From Acanthosepion esculentum (lineage: Eukaryota > Mollusca > Cephalopoda > Sepiida > Sepiidae), in contig OZ038517.1 in assembly GCA_964036315.1 (NCBI GenBank), forward strand, positions 22,525,083-22,589,082: a stretch of DNA of 64,000 bases, given 5' to 3'. The translations under genes were made by a program, and so were the position numbers. Below the pieces are notes generated by a model, which worked only from the letters and a program-made list of their open reading frames with translations, did not search any database and had not been told where the DNA came from. Every line of letters starts with the position of its first letter. Position 1 is the stretch's first letter. Shown here in pieces: positions 1 to 10,003 of the stretch.

Positions 1-400
1 AGCGAGAAGTTAATTCAACTTTTTGTGAGCTCAGGTAAAAAAATATTCAGTAGTAAAATCTTTAACCAGTTAAAGGGAAGCAACTCATGTTAATAATTCA
101 TGTAAAAAAAAAAAAACTGTTGACATTATATAAATATTGTACCTATTATGAAATGTTATTTTCTTGTGTTTTTTCTCTTGTTTGCTTTTTGTTTGCTTGA
201 ACATTCGTAAAGTAAAAAATGTGCGGGTTGATTTACGCTGTCAATACCGCTACAGAGTAATCTCTGAAATGGACGTTGTCCGGTCAACAGATGGTAACTC
301 GACCAGCATTCGCTGTGGCGTTCTGCTTTTATGGCAGTATCTCATTTACATACAATCCTACATATCCCTGAACCGAAATGGCCTCATGACCTTCGCTGAT
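1..400. other. AT-rich sequence, no gene seen
   Basis: Low-GC sequence with poly-A and poly-T tracts. The short open frames have no recognisable protein motif. It lies just beyond the C-terminal end of the Gypsy pol remnant and may be the rest of that element (its 3' untranslated part or LTR), but I could not match it to either LTR family in the window. Confidence 0.4.
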
Positions 401-439
401 CTTTGACTTCTAATTATTTTTTGGAATCTAAACTGTCTT

Positions 440-790
440 TCTTGGTGTGTATCTTGATTTCTTCTCATAGGGTATCAAGGTCTGAGTTCATTTTCCTCAT
501 CAGATTCCTGGTCATTATCATCCGGAGATTGTTCAATATCACAACTGGATTCTTTACTCCCCATCCTCCCTTTTATGTTCTTCACTTTCAGATTCATCAT
601 CCATTTCTATATTCTTGGGTCCCCTTCTGCTTTTGATCTGATCTGCATGGACCAGTATATTTTGTCCATCTTTCGTTAATATTGCTGTGTTGTGTCCTTT
701 CTGTACTACAAAGTTCACTTTTCTGGATTAGATTCTTTGTTTTGTTTTTTATACCATACACTTCCACTTGTTCAAAATGACATGGTTATA
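440..790 (-). pseudogene. C-terminal piece of Gypsy pol, separated from its integrase by an LTR
   Basis: Read on the minus strand, this stretch encodes the end of a Ty3/Gypsy polyprotein. A basic segment following the integrase leads into a short DG...LVHADQIK-type motif, the usual GPY/F-like end of Gypsy integrases, and then an acidic Glu/Asp-rich tail. The frame contains stops further on. The integrase core to which it belongs lies at 1640-2270 on the same strand. The two halves are separated by the LTR at 797-1607, so this was one gene split by a later insertion. Family assignment comes from motif order; the exact clade is uncertain. Confidence 0.6.
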
Positions 791-796
791 GGAGCT

Positions 797-1607
797 TATC
801 GGATTTATCTCCTCCTTAATTCCCTAATTATTCACTAGGGGTCGCTCTCCCTACATTATAAATACTGGGCGACTTCTTGCCTCCATCTCTTTTCACTTTG
901 CATTTATTACTAACACGATTTTCTTTAGTTTCTTGTAAATAGTTATGTTTCATATTGTAATTACTCATTGGGGTTACTTTTTAAAATTTTAAATTATTTT
1001 ATTCCCCTCCCACCACAAACGATAAATTGTACATATGGGGTCTAGTTAGTATTTTTCATGGAGTCATTGAAGTATTATGGTGGGTGTGGTAAGAAAGGTA
1101 AGTAAGAATGTGTTGTTTTGGTGCAAGAAATATTGTTAGTATGATTGGGTCAGCGTTTGTGGCTAGCTAAGTTTAGAAGTTAAGACAGAAGACCGACCTT
1201 TTCCCCATTCCCCACTTCGGCCTTGTGCCACATTTTCTGTTATACACAGAAATAAATAATGTCTTTTCACTTTGCATTTCAACGGACACATTTGAAAATG
1301 TGATCTCTTGTAGAGATCCGTGTCTTCCCATTTGTGGGCGACGCTGTGAACATTAAACACACATACACGTACGTCCGAACATCCACCAAAATACAAACAC
1401 AAATGTTAATGTCTTTGTCACTTGTAAATTTGTTGTTTAATACATATATTTGTTGACATATATATATATCTGTCGTGTTTGTTTTCTTTACATCTTCGGG
1501 TGGACTCAATTTGAGTCCGCCATTTTCTTGTAGTTGGATCTTCTAGCAGGAAATAAGCAGCACGTGTTCCTAATACAACAACACTCAAACCCACACGGTC
1601 CTCTACA
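797..1607 (-). mobile_element. Solo LTR, family A copy 1, nested in Gypsy pol
   Basis: On the minus strand the unit starts TGTAGAGGACCGTGTGGG at 1607 and ends near CCGATA at 797, against CCGACA in copy 2. It matches 3759-4463 over essentially its whole length in inverted orientation, and 17904-18275 in part. The bases beside the two ends, AGCC at 1608-1611 and AGCT at 793-796, agree at three of four positions, compatible with a decayed 4-bp target duplication. It sits between the integrase core and C-terminal tail of an older Gypsy element of the same orientation. It has no internal region, so it is a solo LTR. Confidence 0.75.
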
Positions 1608-1639
1608 AGCCCTACTCTGTCTACCGATTAATGTGGAGA

Positions 1640-2300
1640 GATTTTATAGTCTGCCAACATGTGGAATTGTTCTTTTGCTCTAACAGTAATCTTGGTAAAT
1701 AACTCTCTATATTATCATTAGTCCCATTTTTACGGTTTGCGCCATTCTTTTTGCGATTCCATTTGATTGTGGGTGGTAAGGTGGGGTTTTATATGTGATG
1801 CATCAAATACGCTTTAGCCACGAGTTCAAATTTTCCTCGCAAGATTCTGGCGCGATTTTAGGCACCCCAATCTTGAAAATAATGTTCTTAATGTTGTTGG
1901 TGACGTTTCTGTCAGCAACCTTAATTACTTCTGAGAATGAGTTCGCTAAAATTAAAATTAGCCCTATGCCTTTAATATGGACATGGTCCACGTGTAGTTG
2001 AACCCATGGTTCTTTTTCTTTAGGCCTCGAATGGATTTTGTTTTGCCGAAAGATCTTTTCATTTCAGCACATTTTGGGCATATTTTTACATAGACTTCTA
2101 CATTATGAGAATATCCTGACCACCATACTTGTAATTTTAATAATATTTGTGTCGCTGTTATACCACAATGTTACATCATCGTGTACTTCTTTTCTTTGTG
2201 GGAGTATTATATCTCCATCGCATATAATGCCTTTCTCTATAGTTAACTTATGTCTTGACTCTTTGTAGGGTTTTTCGGTCATTGAACAATTCCCCCATGT
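1640..2300 (-). pseudogene. Decayed Gypsy integrase (zinc finger and catalytic core)
   Basis: Minus-strand translation shows, in order: a linker with ILPQ-type residues, an HHCC-like zinc finger with a WW-S-G-Y block followed by VEVYVKICPKCAEMK (about 2035-2180), then a catalytic core beginning QLHVDHVHIKGIG with LILANSFSEVI (about 1850-2000), and finally PYHPQSNGIAKRM (about 1690-1745). In the last block the catalytic Glu following NG appears as Ala-Lys, and the second core Asp region is also altered. Stops and frame changes interrupt it. The motifs resemble Gypsy elements of the K02A2.6-like type, and the enzyme is certainly dead. It belongs with the RNase H at 2430-2905 and the tail at 440-790. 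Confidence 0.75.
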
Positions 2301-2429
2301 CTTTCTTTATATTCTGTCTGAAATTCTACTTAACACTGGATCATGTATGGTTTCCATTCTAAGACGATTTGGTGGGGAGGGGGTAATACATCCGTTTCAA
2401 CCCAGTGCAGTCTTTTATCTTCTGAATTT

Positions 2430-2905
2430 TCAGAATTTTTAAAAAATTTTTTATTGTCGAAATACGCTCATCCACGTGTAGAATAGTGTTCACCTTTATG
2501 TATATTGTGTCGAAATCAAAGGCCATGAGTTTTATAGCCCATCTTAAAATTCTAGAAGATGTGACTTTTGGTGATTCCTTTCTGAGATTAAATATAAACG
2601 CTAAAGGTTTGTGATCTGACTTTTAAAAAAATTTTCATCGTAACAAAATATTTCGAACTCTTTCCGTGCTTCGTACTAACGCTAACGCTTCTTTCTCAAT
2701 ATTTCAATAACTTCAACTGACGTTAATTTTCTCAACGGGTACATTATTGGATGATATTCTTGAGATAAAATTAGGCTACAGCATGTTCACTCGCATCCGT
2801 AGTCAATATCACTATTTTTTCGCAATCGTTTTTTTTTTTATTAGTGTCTTTTTTAAGCTATCAAAAGTTTTATTTTGCTTTGAGTCTGTAGGGGCAGAGC
2901 TCTAA
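2430..2905 (-). pseudogene. Decayed Gypsy RNase H and reverse-transcriptase connection
   Basis: On the minus strand an RT thumb-like piece (FDSLKKTL, about 2850-2890) is followed by the RNase H start TTDASEHAV (about 2770-2820) and by SDHKPLAFIF and RILRWAIKLM (about 2520-2625), which are standard Gypsy RNase H signatures. The catalytic Asp of TDAS is kept, but frameshifts and a stop after AV break the frame. The element is truncated near 2905. No reverse-transcriptase palm, protease or gag was seen beyond it. It runs in the same direction as the integrase remnant next door and forms a single fossil with it. Confidence 0.75.
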
Positions 2906-3599
2906 CTAATTTATATTTACGTAAAATACCACAAAACATGAAACAATAAGAAGAAACATTCAACCAGAAATGTTGCACAAATAAATGGAATTTATATATA
3001 CATAACAACAATCGTACGAAACAGTAATTCAGTTGTGTTTGAAATGCTGAAATTTACTTCTCCTTGAAATTTTGAGTGGGGAAAATATTCTTTTTGATAA
3101 ACTGTGATGTGTATTAAAAAGTGTGTGAGTTTGGAGAACTTTAGTAAGATGTATTGTTACTTGTTAGAGAAACAGTTTGTTACTCACAATGTTAAGTGTT
3201 TCTGTCCTTGTGGCTGAAGGAGTGAATGTTCGTAGATGTTCGTATGTACGTGTGTGTGTGTCTCATGACGTTTCATAGCGTATTCCCCTAAAGAGAGACA
3301 ATTTCTCCACTGAACTTACATCGCTTGTAGGTGAGAGAAAACAAGAGAGAAGGAGTGAAAACGTGTCCAAGTATTTAAAATTAATGTAAACCACGTGATA
3401 AGCTCGAGAACACATGACTAGATTTTGGCGGTAAATTGACTTTGAACACAACTGCGTAGGCGTTGTAACATCTTTCACATATATTAGCCAATCAGAATTC
3501 GGAATTTTTAGTCGAATCTTCTGTGATCCACTTAGCGTTTAGTTTGCACAAAATTTGCAATCAAGAAAAATATTACATGAAAAATGAATTGAATTATTT
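2906..3599. other. Non-coding sequence with a short GT run
   Basis: AT-rich, with a (GT)n run at about 3249-3262 and a CCAAT-like GCCAATCAG near 3485. I see no recognisable protein or element ends here. It is the interval between the truncated Gypsy fossil and the Helitron-like repeat. Confidence 0.4.
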
Positions 3600-3758
3600 T
3601 ACACGCTCCCACTGGTCCGATTTCAATGATTCATAGCTCATTCGAAACCTCTAGAAAAGTTAATCGCGGGGGACTATTTTCGTTGAGCTCAGATTCAGGT
3701 TGCCAGATTATGCGAGGTTAAAAATATGGGGCGACATTTAAACTAGCTCCCGTGGAGG
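3600..3758 (-). mobile_element. Helitron/Helentron-like repeat, left part of a split copy
   Basis: Matches 62880-63140 with the shared landmarks TTGAGCTCAGA, GGTTGCCAGATTATG and AGCTAGCTCC. The copy is interrupted after GTGGAGG by the solo LTR at 3759-4463 and resumes at 4464. The orientation follows the copy at 58020-58460, where the minus strand carries a Helitron-like protein start. Family assignment is moderate; membership of one repeat family is certain. Confidence 0.65.
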
Positions 3759-4463
3759 TGTAGTGGACCGTGTGGGTTTGCGAGTTGTTATTAAATTTAT
3801 TTCCTGCTAGAAAAGTCTAACTATAGAACATGGCGAACTCAAATTGAGTCCAACCGAAGATGAAAAGAAAACAGACAAGACCGATATATATATAAGTCAA
3901 CAAATATATGTATTAAACAACACAATTTTACAATGGACATAGACAATAATATTTGCGTGTGTGTGAACATTTGTGTTTGTTCTTTGGTACGTGTATGTGT
4001 GTATAATGTTCATGGCGTCTTCCCACAAGTGGGAAACGCTATCTTTTTGCGAGAGCTCACATTGTAGAGATGTTCGCTAAAATGAAGAAATGAAAAAGAT
4101 TATTTATTTCTGTATTAACAGGAAATGTGGCACAAGGCCGAAGTGGGGAATGGGGAAAATGTCGGTCTTCTGTCTTAACTTTTAAACTTAGCTAGCCACA
4201 AACGCTGACCCAGTCATATTAACAATATGACCAAAACAACACATTCTTACTTACCTTTCTTACCACACCCACCATAATACCTCAATGACTCTATGAAAAT
4301 ACTAACTAGACCCCATATGTACAATTTATCGTTGGGGGGGGGGATAAAATAACAATTTAAAAATGAAAAGGAGAACGAGGTAAGAAGTCGCCCAGTATTT
4401 ATAGTATAGGGAGAGAGATCCCTAGTGAACAATTAGGGTATTAAGGAGGAGCTAACTCCGACA
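3759..4463 (+). mobile_element. Solo LTR, family A copy 2, with 4-bp target duplication
   Basis: A 705-bp unit running from TGTAGTGGACCGTG to AACTCCGACA, thus TG...CA. It is flanked by GAGG on both sides (3755-3758 and 4464-4467). The uninterrupted target is visible at about 63130-63145, where GTGGAGGACTCTTGG runs through without the LTR. A 4-bp duplication fits Ty3/Gypsy integration. Inside are a TATA-like region, a run of ten G at about 4334 and a segment reading GTGGCACAAGGCCGAA that also occurs near 46992. It is inverted relative to copy 1. Confidence 0.88.
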
Positions 4464-4810
4464 GAGGATTCTTGGTTTGGCTATCATCACAATAACTAGG
4501 GAGGAGTAGATGCGATAGGCATCAATAAACTGCAGAAGAACTCAAAATTGATTGCTGCATTTAAGTATTGAATTAATGTTTAAGCTTACCTTTTAAAAGT
4601 TCAACAATAATTTTTTTGCCGCCACTTAGATAATTTGATGTACGTAGATCCTTATTTTCCATACAAACAATTATTTTTAATTCATGGGTGACAGAACGGG
4701 ACAATTTATAAGATAAAATTAATGTAGTGTAAAGATGGGAAAATAGAAATTAGAATTAGTTATACATTCGACATTTGAAGAGTTTGAGAAACATAATAGC
4801 TAAGTAAATA
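4464..4810 (-). mobile_element. Helitron/Helentron-like repeat, right part of the split copy
   Basis: Continues the repeat begun at 3600. The landmarks GGGAGGAGTAGATGC, AAACTGCAGAAGAACTC and TCATGGGTGACAGAAC recur at 63170-63370, and part of them at 58255-58460. It has no coding capacity. Its 3' half is repeated again immediately downstream at 4905-5130. Confidence 0.65.
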
Positions 4811-5140
4811 TACAAATATCCCTCGATTAATGCAATTTTGATTAGTGCTTACATAATATTCTATTAGTGCAGTAAAAGCTTCAGTTTAACTATTTTTTAG
4901 TTTTCACTTAATTAAATCTTTCTAAAATTTAAAAATGGAAAAATGCTCAACGATAATTCCTTTACTGCCACTTAATTTAAATACGATTTTGTACGTAGAT
5001 CCTTATTTTCCATACAGACAATTATTTTGATTTTATGGGTGACAGAACAGGGGGAAATTTATAAGATAAAATTAATATAGTGTAAAGATAGGAAAATAGA
5101 AATTAGAATTAGATATAAATTCAACATTTGATATTTAGAA
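4811..5140. repeat. Second, partial copy of the Helitron-like repeat end
   Basis: From about 4905 the sequence repeats the segment at 4575-4790, including ACGTAGATCCTTATTTTCC and GGGTGACAGAACAGG, at roughly 80-90 percent identity by eye. It is a direct repeat of that segment, about 335 bp downstream. It ends where the P-type transposase remnant starts. Confidence 0.6.
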
Positions 5141-5159
5141 TTAGTTCTAGAATTGCATG

Positions 5160-5948
5160 AGTAGCATGATGCAAAGTTGTGAAGGTTTCCCATTATTTCC
5201 AAGAATGCTATTCCAAGATTCTAACCAATAGTAGAATACATTGAGAAATGTATAATTGTCATCATTTGCTTTAAGTGGATTAGCATATTTTTGATAAGCT
5301 GCCAACCTTAATATTGTGTTTTTACATTCAGTATTGTAAACTATGTTGATGCATTCTACAACTTATGCAAAGTCAGGCAAACATGTTTCCTTGAGGTCAG
5401 CAATCCCTGAATAGTGAATTGTTTAAAAATTTGCAATACTAATGAAACATTTTGCCTTTCCGAACTAGTGAGAGAAAGAGCCTTTGAGGTCAATTTATAG
5501 CAATATTTCAAAATTGACTGAGATTCCAGGACATGAAGTTTCTGTAAAGTACAATATAAGGTATTTTGGATATTATCTAAATTATGATTTCCATTATGAC
5601 AAACTTTTGGGAGCATCATGCATTTACTTGCATCTTTTTGACCAAACCAGCTGTTTCTAATGCATTTTAGTATATGGACTGAATTGGATATGGATATACA
5701 ATTGAAAGTTTTGCAGGACTACAAAAGAAAGATATAGCTTTTTTATTTATTGCATTATTATCTATTATGACTGATATTACACTAAAGTCTATCTCTTCTA
5801 GACCAATTATTACATATTTAACTTTGTCAAATAAATTCTCAGCTTTAAGACATTTAGTTGGTATTATATGCACAACATCCTTGAATTGTGAGAATACACT
5901 GCTAAGTATAAAAGCAAAAGCACTTGTTGCAGACTCATTGCTGTTGTC
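5160..5948 (-). pseudogene. Remnant of a P-superfamily transposase gene
   Basis: The minus strand encodes pieces nearly identical to the transposase at 10004-11500: a block with PTKCLKAENLFDKV and IIDNNAINKKAISFF (about 5680-5870), then CHNGNHNLDNIQ and LKYCYKLTSKALSLT (about 5450-5615). It lacks both ends of the gene. It stops abruptly at 5948, where LTR B sequence begins at about 5953. It differs usefully from the longer copy: between GLEEI and DNNAINKK it has an open stretch, whereas the copy at 8850-13026 has a stop codon and a shorter linker. The two are separate copies with different lesions. No terminal inverted repeat is left. Confidence 0.75.
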
Positions 5949-5952
5949 GGCT

Positions 5953-6283
5953 TTTAGTGACTACTCCGATGCACCACGCCCACAAAATAGTTAATAATTA
6001 TTGGCTAGAAAATAAGTACTATTTACTACAGGACAATTTATCCATCGCAGTAGCCACACCAAATTTTCTGCCATTGACTTTGCCAAATTTGGTTTAGTAA
6101 AAAATCAGTGATTGGTTGATTTTTGACCAATCATATAATTTAAACATTCCTTTCGATATTTGTCCCGCTCCTCTCTGGAGCCTACTCAAAAAGTATAAAT
6201 GCCACGAAAATAAAACAATAGAACAGTAGTAGAACAAATAAATCAACATAGCTCAACTACGTACGTGTACCTACATTCTTCTA

Positions 6284-6326
<43 letters not shown>

Positions 6327-6401
6327 AAAACTACAATTGCACTACGCTGTGAACTGTCTGTCTAAAAGCCAAGTAACAAACTCAAAATTCTATTATCCTG
6401 T
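5953..6401 (+). mobile_element. LTR family B, copy 1, 5' part only
   Basis: Begins TTTAGTGACTAC against TGTAGTGAC in copy 2. It shares with the LTRs at 13207-13955 and 17156-17903 the block AGGACAATTTA, an AATCAGTGATTGGTTGA segment and the promoter-like CTGGAGCCTAC followed by a TATA-like run. A (CA)n microsatellite lies inside at about 6284-6320. Homology to family B stops at 6401, where TGTAGAGGACCGT begins. The junction with the P-type remnant at 5948 is sharp. Confidence 0.65.
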
Positions 6402-6903
6402 AGAGGACCGTACGTGTGATGTCTCTTCGTCGATCTCTTCGTTCTCTTCGTCACTCGTACGTCTCAACTCCGCTGCCAAAATGTGACCCTTAAAGAACTC
6501 CCATCTTGACTAATCCAGTCAGACGTAAAAGAACTTTACAACTAATCACGCAAGTACATTCTGAACTTTTACCAACTCGTACAATACACAATTCCAAACA
6601 CTCAAAACATACTCATTCTTCTAAACTACAATTTAATAGTTAATTTTATCCTCATGAGCTCAAGTAAAAATACTTCCTAGTCTAAGAGACATAACTCCGT
6701 CTAACCTTTCAGTATACATGCATGTACATCAAATACTTAATAAATTCAATTGTTATGTTTTCAACCCTATGTTCTGTTTTGAATTTTATACCATGTGCTA
6801 TTTTACGTCAAATATAAATTGCATTGTGACCACCACATTGGATAGCGACCTCCAGCATAAAGGCATGATCTTTTCCACACCTTTCCTAGACAAAAATGAA
6901 ATA
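6402..6903 (+). mobile_element. Putative 5' LTR of another element, followed by a primer-binding-like site
   Basis: Starts with the same TGTAGAGGACCGT as LTR family A but then diverges. It is followed at 6908 by TGGCGTGACCCGCAAC, which resembles a tRNA primer-binding site. If correct, this is an LTR inserted in LTR B copy 1. No internal gag follows, because the sequence switches at about 6976 to a minus-strand Gypsy body. The right boundary is uncertain. Confidence 0.35.
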
Positions 6904-6975
6904 ATTGTGGCGTGACCCGCAACATTGCACGTCCACAACACATTTGGAAAACTCACTGTTGAGGGGCCCGCTACA

Positions 6976-8024
6976 AGCAAATGAGTGAGGTAAGCCACGA
7001 AGTGCTTCATCGATTAATCGTTGAAAAGATTGCGCGGCGTTTCGAAGACCGAAAGGCATTCGTAGGAATTCATACAGACCAAAAGGAGTTGTTATGGCTG
7101 TTTTATGCACATCTTCTTCAGCTACTGGTATCTGGTAGAACGCTTTCTGCAAATCGATCTTGGTAAAGACTGTCGCTCCTTGCAAAGAAATCGCCAAATC
7201 AGCTAGATTCAGCACAGGATACTTGTCGGGAACTGTTTGTGCGTTAAGTCTGCGATAATCTCCGCAGGGCCTCCAAGCCCCCTCTTGCGCCTTAGGGACC
7301 ATGTGAAGTGGAGACGCGAGAGGGCTCGACGAAGGACGAATAATTCTAAGATCTAACATGTGTTGAAATTCTGCGCGCGCTAGTTTGTACTTCTCAGGGA
7401 CTAATCTGCGCGGCTTTGAAAAAACTGGCTGATTTTGTGGATGGTGTGATGTTTCACCGTTTCAGTGTATGTGAAAAGGCGGATAAGCGACGGGAACTTA
7501 TCTAACACGCTTTGAAGGGGATTATCCACGGGAAGGGCGAAGCATAACTTGGTTGAAGTAAGGGTGAAGGTAATTCCGAAATTCTTGAGTTTCGTGGTTT
7601 GGTCGGAGAGTGAGCGTTTTGATACATCGACTATTAGCTTGTAGTGCGCTAGGAAGTCTGCACCTAAGATTGGGAATTTGACTTCTGCTACTGTGAATAG
7701 CCACTGAAAATTTCTTCGCAGTCCGATATCCAAGGTCATCGATAATTGACCGAAAGTTTGAATCTGTGAACCGTTAGCAGCACGTAAGGTGACTGGGAAT
7801 TTTGTTTTTGAAAAACTGGGCCTGGGTGGAATAACGCTAACTTGAGCACCCGCGTCCACAAGGAATAACTCGTTTGAGTTTCTATCTCTAACGTAAAATA
7901 GACGGTTAGCTTTCTCATCCCCAACAGCAGACGCCATCTTCAATCGCTGCTGGGGTTGGCGTTTTCCGCCTTTTGACTTGATGTGTAATCTGTCTGTGGT
8001 CTGAAATTGCATGGTTTGGTGCAT
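6976..8024 (-). pseudogene. Gypsy (CsRn1-type) protease and reverse transcriptase, truncated
   Basis: Minus strand, protease first. FYVRDRNSNELFLVDAGAQ (about 7840-7910) carries a DAG active site where the sister copy at 14090 has DTG. The reverse transcriptase follows: IIRPSSSPLASPLHMVPK, GDYRRLNAQTVPDKYPV, FTKIDLQKAFYQIPV with the first catalytic Asp, and FLRMPFGLRNAAQSFQRLI. The protein is cut at about 6976, just before the YIDD box, and what follows is unrelated sequence. A frameshift lies near 7430, between the protease-linker and the RT. RNase H and integrase are missing. The gag of the same element lies upstream at 8040-8800. Confidence 0.85.
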
Positions 8025-8035
8025 TTCTTTGCTGA

Positions 8036-8800
8036 TTGACCAAATCTACGATGGTACCAACAGGTTGTAGCACTTCTTTCACGAGAGGTGGATTAGGAAC
8101 GTCGTCGAGACTTGTATGAGTTGTGAGCTGGCAACGAACGCTCTCTATATAAACGCTCCATCTGTGCAGACAACTTGTTAATCTGTTGTTGAAGCTTGCT
8201 AATCATGTGTTCAATCGGCGTATCGTGTGGCGCTGGAACATCGACGCCATTGATAATTGTAGCATCGTTCATTTTGTCTGCTATCTCGGCAGTCTTCATT
8301 AAATCTAAGTTCTCTGGAAGTGTTGCTAGGATTTGGGTGGTTTGGGCGGGCAATTTATTCATCCACAGTTTACGAAATAATGAGTCTGACATGGTATTTT
8401 TCTCTAGCAAGTTTTTCATTTTCCGCAATAGCTGTGTTGGTTTGTTGTCTCCCAACTGCAATGTGTTGAATAAGTCGTTTAATCGGCGCTCCAGTCCTGT
8501 ATATGATCGCTTCTTTCAATGTGTCGAAAGTTATTTTGTGCTGGGACGCTGTCTAATAAATCTAACACATCGGATGCAATATCAGGTGGTAGCTTTTCCA
8601 CTACATAAGCATAACGTGCCATTTGGGACTGTATTTTCTTTGCCTGGAAAATAGCTTCTAACTGAGCGAACCAGACATGCACACTGGTTGTGTCGAATAC
8701 TGGCAGGTTGAGTACAACGATTGCTTCACTGGCAGTTTGTTCAGCCAGGTTGAACAGATTTTCTTAAACGCACGTGGTGAAGAAAAAATTCTTTCGCGCC
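8036..8800 (-). pseudogene. Gypsy (CsRn1-type) gag with unusual CHCC zinc knuckle
   Basis: Minus strand. A capsid-like region starts around LNLPVFDTT and HVWFAQLEAIFQAKK (about 8640-8720). It continues with LLRKMKNLL and FRKLWMNKLPAQTTQILA (about 8340-8440), and ends in the knuckle CWYHRRFGQSAKKCTKPC at about 8000-8060. The spacing C-x2-H-x9-C-x3-C differs from the ordinary CCHC knuckle and is the form known from CsRn1/Kabuki-clade Gypsy elements. A frameshift separates the two main gag pieces near 8470. The knuckle is in a different frame from the protease, as expected for gag/pol organisation. Its leader is interrupted by the P-type transposon at 8850. Confidence 0.8.
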
Positions 8801-9059
8801 AAGTCGAAAGTTTTTTTGTATGTTGTTGCTGGCACAAAATTGTGTTTAACCGTGACCACCGAGATAGAAGGCCTATTCGATAGTGACGTGACGTCACAAA
8901 AGTAGTCCATGCAGTGAAACAGACAGTAATCATAATGTAACAAATAATTGTAAGAAAAAAATTGGTTTTAGAAAACTTTTAAAAAATACATTGTTTTACA
9001 AAACAAATAAACAGAATTGGATTTTATACAGAACTTTATTTCATATTAATTTTTTTTAA

Positions 9060-9810
9060 AATAACCGATAAGAAAAAAAATGTTGCTGAATGTTTTGTTA
9101 AAGAAATTAAACATCATGTTAGATTTCATTAAATTTTAAAGACTGAAATTCGTTCATTATTTTTTTATTTTTTCAAATTTGAAAACATTTTTTAAATCAT
9201 TATCAGTATTGTTTTAATTTGCATGTTTTTATCTTAATTTTAGTAATTATTCTGTAAAGTTACAATATCGTAATTATTAATGATTATTATTCATATACAC
9301 TCGGACAGCAACAACTCGGTTATGAATTAGGAAACAAATAAACAATTAAATAAATAGACGAGCAAATTACACGTAAATGATAAATAAACGATTAAAATAT
9401 AAATAAGAAACAAATAAACTAAATACATGAAAGTAAATAAATTTGATACAAAAAAGAAATTTAAAATTCAAATAATACTTATAGAAAAGTAGGTTACAGA
9501 CAATTAATTTTAAGAATGAAATTCATTCATGATTTCAATTGTTTCACATTTGAACATTTTTTATAAATCATAATCAGCATTGTTTTAATTTGCATGTTTT
9601 TATTTCAATTTTAATAATTATTCTGTGAAGTTACAATTTTTGTAATCATTAAGAGATTATTACAGTAACAACTGAATTATGAATTAGGGAACAAACAATA
9701 ATTAAATAAGCAAATTATAATTAAATGATGAATAAATAAAATAATTATGATAAATAAATAAAACAATTAAACATAAACAAGAAACAAAAACACAAACAAG
9801 GAAATACATT
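9060..9810. repeat. Internal direct duplication in the transposon's 3' region
   Basis: About 9137-9430 and 9510-9800 are two diverged copies of one AT-rich segment, offset by roughly 373 bp. Shared landmarks are GTTTTAATTTGCATGTTTTT, AATTATTCTGT, GAAGTTACAAT and GTTATGAATTAGG. There is no coding capacity. The segment lies between the transposase stop and the left inverted repeat. Confidence 0.65.
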
Positions 9811-10003
9811 AGATACAAACAATAAATAGATTTAAAAATCAAATAATACTTTCAGAAAAATAGGGTACTGATACAAAATTTAGCTGAATGAAGTTTTCTT
9901 TTTCTGCTTAACTTGTTACTTGTAATATTATTATTTTCCCTAGAACAAAAATTATTTAAAAGAGCATTTGTAGAGCTCCAGACAAACATTCTTTGTATTT
10001 TTT

